12,402 nucleotides of DNA. Source: Prasinococcaceae sp. CCMP 1430 (taxonomy: Eukaryota > Prasinodermophyta > Palmophyllophyceae > Prasinococcales > Prasinococcaceae). The notes beneath the pieces were generated by a model. The model worked only from the letters and a program-made list of their open reading frames with translations. It was not told where the DNA came from and searched no databases. A program made the position numbers and the translations under genes. Positions within the stretch are counted from its first letter, which is position 1. Each line of letters starts with the position of its first letter. The DNA lies in assembly GCA_013416795.1 (NCBI GenBank), contig RQSC01000196.1:41522-53923 (forward strand), in the 5' to 3' direction. Shown here piece after piece: positions 9,621 to 12,402 of this stretch.

Positions 9621-9814
9621 CGTCGGCGCCGCCTCGCTCCCTCCCTGCTTCCCCCGCCTGGCGCTTGCGGGCAGCATGCACGCGGCCGCGCGGCACGCGG
9701 GCAACGGACAGTAAACGCGGCGGTGGCCTTCGGCACACGCGAGCGCACATGTGCAAATGCGTGTGCGCGTGCGTGTGCGCAAGGCCACAGCGCGCGCGCG
9801 CGCAGGCATGCGCT
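9621..9814. promoter_or_regulatory. Short intergenic / 5' leader of the MIM1-motif gene
   Basis: 194 nt between two genes on the same strand. It carries GTGTGCGCGTGCGTGTGCGC (9761-9780) and (CG)n (9791-9802) just before the start codon. No core promoter motif is recognisable. Confidence 0.45.
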
Positions 9815-10720
9815 ATGCCCGGCCCTCCAGGCGACAGCGCCGACGCATTCAGCCGCCTCGGCGTCATTTCGGGCGTGGGCGGAGACTATGTCCATGAGGA
9901 CAATGACGTCGCCGAGTTGCTTGCACAGGCAGCGGATGCGCACGCGCTTGCGCTTGGCGGGTCAGCATCCGGTCGCGGCGGTGCGAGTGCCAGCGACGCG
10001 CCGAAAGCACAGGGGGCGCATGCTCTCGAGCGCGCAGAGAGCGCCGCCGATGCGGGGGGTCTCGAAGGCTCGCTGTCGGCCCGGCTTGCGGCGCTCTCCG
10101 CCGACGTTGACGACAGCGGGGACGCATTTGCGTCGCTCGGAGCTAGGCTCGACGCGCTCAAGCGCTCCCACGCGCCCGCGAGCGGACAAGAGAACATGGA
10201 CGCGCTCGTCACGCGGTTCGAGGCGCTCAAGGCGTGTGCAGCTGAGGGTAGCGGGGACAGCGCTGATGCCACGCCCCCCTCCCGAGGGCAGCCTAGCGTA
10301 GACGACACCGGCCACAGCACGGACGTGGCCGTCAGGGCTGTGCTCGCCGCCGCCGAGGCCGAGGCTGCTGCTGACGCGCGCTCGCGCGGAGGCTGCGCGG
10401 AGCTCACGGACGCCGAGCTCATCACAGCAGCGCTGGGTGCGCCGACGAGGGCCGCCCATCGGGGGAGGGAGCAGGCGCGCGCTATGTGCGGGAGCGGCGG
10501 TCGGGCGCTCCCACACACGCACGCGCACGTGCGTGATGGCTGCGCACTCGAGAGCGACGGCTACAGCAGTGAGGAGGCCAGCGAGGGCGAGGACGTCGCA
10601 GCAGTCATGCGCTGGGCGGCCGATGCTGCTCGTCTCGATGAGCTCGTCGAGGCGCGCGGAGACGACAGCTTGCTTCACGGGCTACTGCCCGAGGCACCGC
10701 GACGGCCGCCGGAGCGCTGA
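9815..10720 (+). CDS. Unrecognised acidic protein with three MIM1-like motifs
   Basis: I do not recognise a named family. The reading from ATG 9815 gives 301 residues. An in-frame ATG at 9749 would add 22 residues (MCKCVCACVCARPQ...) translated from a GT/GC repeat, so it is disfavoured. Three evenly spaced leucine-arginine motifs are visible: L87-SA-RL-AA-L94, L108-GA-RL-DA-LK116 and L131-VT-RF-EA-LK139. They fit the MIM1 consensus LxxRLxxL(K), by which ESCRT-III tails and the abscission regulator ANCHR (ZFYVE19) bind the MIT domain of the VPS4 ATPase. Other parts are an acidic start with EDNDVAELLAQAADA, an Ala/Glu helix (172-189), a His/Arg-rich patch (THAHVRDG), an acidic SSEEASEGEDV and a final helix AVMRWAADAARLDELV. 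No FYVE or B-box zinc finger is seen. A role with VPS4/ESCRT is inference. The gene is convergent with RING1. Confidence 0.72.
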   Translation: MPGPPGDSADAFSRLGVISGVGGDYVHEDNDVAELLAQAADAHALALGGSASGRGGASASDAPKAQGAHALERAESAADAGGLEGSLSARLAALSADVDDSGDAFASLGARLDALKRSHAPASGQENMDALVTRFEALKACAAEGSGDSADATPPSRGQPSVDDTGHSTDVAVRAVLAAAEAEAAADARSRGGCAELTDAELITAALGAPTRAAHRGREQARAMCGSGGRALPHTHAHVRDGCALESDGYSSEEASEGEDVAAVMRWAADAARLDELVEARGDDSLLHGLLPEAPRRPPER

Positions 10721-10872
10721 GTGCTGTGTGGGTTAGAGGTCCATAAATTACAAACATTCGCGGTGTCGATATGGTACACGTCGTAGCGCCCGCGGGCGAG
10801 CGCGGCGGGGCTTTCGTGCGCGTGTATGAGTGCATGACTGCTGCACATCCTTGGGTGTGCATGCGTGCATGC
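10721..10872. other. Convergent 3' region between the MIM1-motif gene and RING1
   Basis: Both genes end into this 152-nt stretch. Its AT-rich core, CCATAAATTACAAAC (10740-10754), stands out in a GC-rich window. It reads ATAAAT on plus and TGTAA on minus, either of which could act as a poly(A) signal element. Assignment is tentative. Confidence 0.4.
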
Positions 10873-12021
10873 TCACCCGGGCGCGCATCCTGCGTATCTG
10901 TAGTAGAGCCTCAGCTGGCCGCCCATGTCAGCCATCGCCTCGGCGACGTCCCCGACGGTGCGGTCTGTGTCCAGCGGCTGCATATTAGTGCCAAGCAGCG
11001 CGAGCGTCGGTCGCGTCGGCGCTGGTGCGACGGACGACCCCACCCCCACGCCAGCTAGCGGTGTCGCAAAGGTTGGGTCCGATGGTCGCTGTGCGAGTTG
11101 CATCTCAGCCCACCGCTGCAACGTGCGCACCGCGGCGGTCCAGCGCACGCTCAGGTACGGCAGTGGCAATGCCCGTGCGCCGCCCATCGGCGAGAGCACG
11201 ACTTGCACAACGTAGTGTGCCTCGGGTGGTGACCTGTCGGCCGGTGGCGCGAGCACGTCACCGGGCACGGCCAGTGGCCGCCTCACGCCGTGCGACGTGA
11301 AAGGTGAGGGAAACGCCCCGCCCTGGGCGGCAGCGGCGGGGGGCACCTGCAGCAGCGGCCGTGACGCTTGCTCGTGCGCGCCGGCGCTCTCGGGCTGCGT
11401 CATGAGAGTCGATCCCGCTCGTCCAACGAGAGCGAGCACGTCCGCCGATGTGGCCAGCCCTCCCACCTCGTGCTCGGCTACGTCCGGCGGCTGCGCAAGC
11501 GCGAAGTCCATGTTTACGTCGGTCACCCTCCCCTTCGACTTCTCCCTCTCCTTCTTCTTGTCCTTCTTGGTGAGCGCACCCTTTTTGAACCAGCCCCGAG
11601 CAGTCAGTAGCTCTGCCTCCGCCTTCGCTTTGGCCCTGAGCCTCTCGGCATTGGCACTGTACTGCGCGGCGGCCGCAGCGAGGATCGCCGCCATGTCCTC
11701 CCCATCGCTGTCGGAGCCGTCGCCACCATCGGTGTCGAGCTCAAGCAGCTTGATGAGCTCGTCGTAGCGATTATCGGGGCGCAGCGAGCGACGGCTCTTC
11801 ACTTTGACACGGCACGCGGGGCATTCGAGCTTGCTGCGCAGAGAGCTCTCAATGCAGCTCTTGCAGAAGCGGTGCAGGCACCCCATGTTTGAGACTGCCA
11901 CCACCATCACATCGCGGCAGATGGGGCACATGAGCTCGTCGCGCGCCGCGCGCCGCGCGGCGGCGCGCGCGGCGGCGCGCGCGGAGCCAGAGGCATCATC
12001 TGGCCCTGACGCAGCCGCCAT
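10873..12021 (-). CDS. RING1: Polycomb RING1/RNF2-type E3 ubiquitin ligase (RING + RAWUL)
   Basis: The catalytic subunit of Polycomb repressive complex 1, which monoubiquitinates histone H2A in the nucleus. The product is 382 residues. Its C3HC4 RING has C32, C35, C48, H50, C53, C56, C67 and C70 in the context ELMCPIC...CLHRFCKSCI...CPACR, followed by SRRSLRPDNRYDELI, which is diagnostic of RING1/RING2 (SKRSLRPDPNFDALI). Arg77-Arg78 stand where RING1B has Lys97-Arg98, the anchor on the nucleosome acidic patch; Lys73 matches Lys93. An acidic stretch (TDGGDGSDSDGED) and a Lys-rich linker (TKKDKKKEREKSKGR) follow. The C-terminus (about 270-376) fits the RAWUL ubiquitin-like fold: YVVQVVLSP, YLSVRWTAAVRTLQRWAEMQLA, and TVGDVAEAMADMGGQLRLYYRY, like the MELYYAP end of RING1B. 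ATG 12021 is chosen over a GTG two codons earlier. No intron is needed. The N-terminus is an Ala/Arg tract from a CG-rich repeat. Confidence 0.92.
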   Translation of the reverse strand: MAAASGPDDASGSARAAARAAARRAARDELMCPICRDVMVVAVSNMGCLHRFCKSCIESSLRSKLECPACRVKVKSRRSLRPDNRYDELIKLLELDTDGGDGSDSDGEDMAAILAAAAAQYSANAERLRAKAKAEAELLTARGWFKKGALTKKDKKKEREKSKGRVTDVNMDFALAQPPDVAEHEVGGLATSADVLALVGRAGSTLMTQPESAGAHEQASRPLLQVPPAAAAQGGAFPSPFTSHGVRRPLAVPGDVLAPPADRSPPEAHYVVQVVLSPMGGARALPLPYLSVRWTAAVRTLQRWAEMQLAQRPSDPTFATPLAGVGVGSSVAPAPTRPTLALLGTNMQPLDTDRTVGDVAEAMADMGGQLRLYYRYAGCAPG

Positions 12022-12049
12022 GCTCACGCGACGCCCTCCACGCAGGCGA

Positions 12050-12117
12050 GCAGCAGCAGCAGCCGCAGCCTATGTCGCCGCCGCCGCCGCCGCTGCCGCC
12101 GCCGCAGCAGCAGCAGC
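12050..12117. repeat. CAG / CCG triplet repeat cluster
   Basis: Short CAG run at 12050-12062, CCG run at about 12075-12104 (broken by one CTG), then CAG run to 12117. On the RING1 sense strand these are CTG and CGG repeats, probably in its 5' leader. Confidence 0.8.
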
Positions 12118-12191
12118 GCTCGCAGCCGCGCTGCAGGTGCGCGCGAGAGAGCGCGCGCACACACGCGCTCGCATGCGCACACGCGCACATG

Positions 12192-12194
<3 letters not shown>

Positions 12195-12236
<42 letters not shown>

Positions 12237-12262
12237 ACACGCACAGACACACACACACACAC
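12195..12262. repeat. (AC)n microsatellite 1
   Basis: Eighteen perfect AC units (12195-12230), followed by an interrupted part with AG and GC substitutions to about 12262. Confidence 0.95.
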
Positions 12263-12346
12263 TTTCAAGCGCACGCGCGTCCCGTGCGCATGCGCGCGAG
12301 TACACACGCACGCACCAGGCACGCGCGCTCGCACGTGCTTACACGT

Positions 12347-12347
<1 letters not shown>

Positions 12348-12402
<55 letters not shown>
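12348..12402. repeat. (AC)n microsatellite 2, cut by window edge
   Basis: An unbroken run of CA/AC of about 27 units continues to the last base, so its full length is unknown. It is preceded by GCACGTGCTTACACGTG, with two CACGTG-like E-box cores. Confidence 0.95.

Larger units (their letters stand above)
12022..12402. promoter_or_regulatory. RING1 5' region, rich in simple repeats
   Basis: No convincing gene. From the RING1 start outward it holds CAG and CCG triplet runs, a GC/CA mixed tract and two (AC)n microsatellites, the last cut by the window edge. Open frames reading Cys-Val or His-Thr repeats are products of the microsatellites. Any RING1 promoter must lie here or beyond the edge. 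Confidence 0.55.

Noticed and set aside
10437-10554. Possible intron in the MIM1-motif gene around the His/Arg-rich patch
   Set aside because: GT and AG candidates exist, but the combinations tried shift the frame, and reading straight through gives one open frame to a sensible stop.
11996-12400. Minus-strand frames of Cys-Val repeats
   Set aside because: Direct translation of the (GT)n microsatellite.
12072-12402. Plus-strand frame starting MSPPPPPLPPPQQQQ and running into His-Thr repeats, with a CAG|GTGCGC donor-like site
   Set aside because: It is made wholly of triplet and (AC)n repeats, has no stop inside the window and no non-repeat protein sequence. A first exon of a gene beyond the edge cannot be excluded.

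Overview
This is a very GC-rich, gene-dense eukaryotic nuclear window, most likely from a unicellular alga of the haptophyte or stramenopile (pelagophyte-like) kind. The signs are spliceosomal GT-AG introns, a Polycomb-type RING1 protein, a SERCA-type calcium pump, a DNAJC22-like membrane J-protein, secreted-protein linkers of the 'PTKSP' type common in those algae, coding sequence that ends codons almost only in G or C, and long (AC)n and (CG)n tracts between genes. The exact lineage cannot be fixed from the sequence alone.

Layout, left to right. (1) 3-1445 (+): C-terminal 480 residues of an E. coli-type adenylosuccinate lyase; its start lies off the window. (2) About 1475-3140 (+): a secreted or surface-type protein in at least two exons (intron 1817-1961), with PT-rich linkers, a somatomedin-B-like cysteine pattern that is itself split by a PT linker, and two tandem PPC-like beta-sandwich repeats; its 5' end is not visible. 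(3) 8270-3490 (-): a P-type IIA (SERCA/ECA) Ca2+-ATPase with one intron (4315-4631) and a striking insert of about 225 residues, rich in Ala, Lys and Glu, inside its nucleotide-binding domain. (4) About 8503-9620 (+): a TM2-DnaJ membrane protein resembling DNAJC22, with a frame problem at its start. (5) 9815-10720 (+): an acidic, unrecognised protein with three evenly spaced MIM1-like (VPS4-binding type) motifs. (6) 12021-10873 (-): a RING1/RNF2-type E3 ligase with an N-terminal RING and C-terminal RAWUL domain, the PRC1 core enzyme. The window ends in triplet repeats and two (AC)n microsatellites upstream of RING1.

The genes are separate eukaryotic transcription units: two convergent 3' ends (2/3 and 5/6), one divergent promoter (3/4), no operon, and no shared pathway. 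I found no mobile element, CRISPR array, tRNA or rRNA. The most interesting element is the helical insert in the calcium pump. It may be a real protein extension, or an 'exitron' (a protein-coding, frame-neutral intron), because splice-like sites flank it in phase. Second are the unusual split somatomedin-B/PPC protein and the triple-MIM1 protein.
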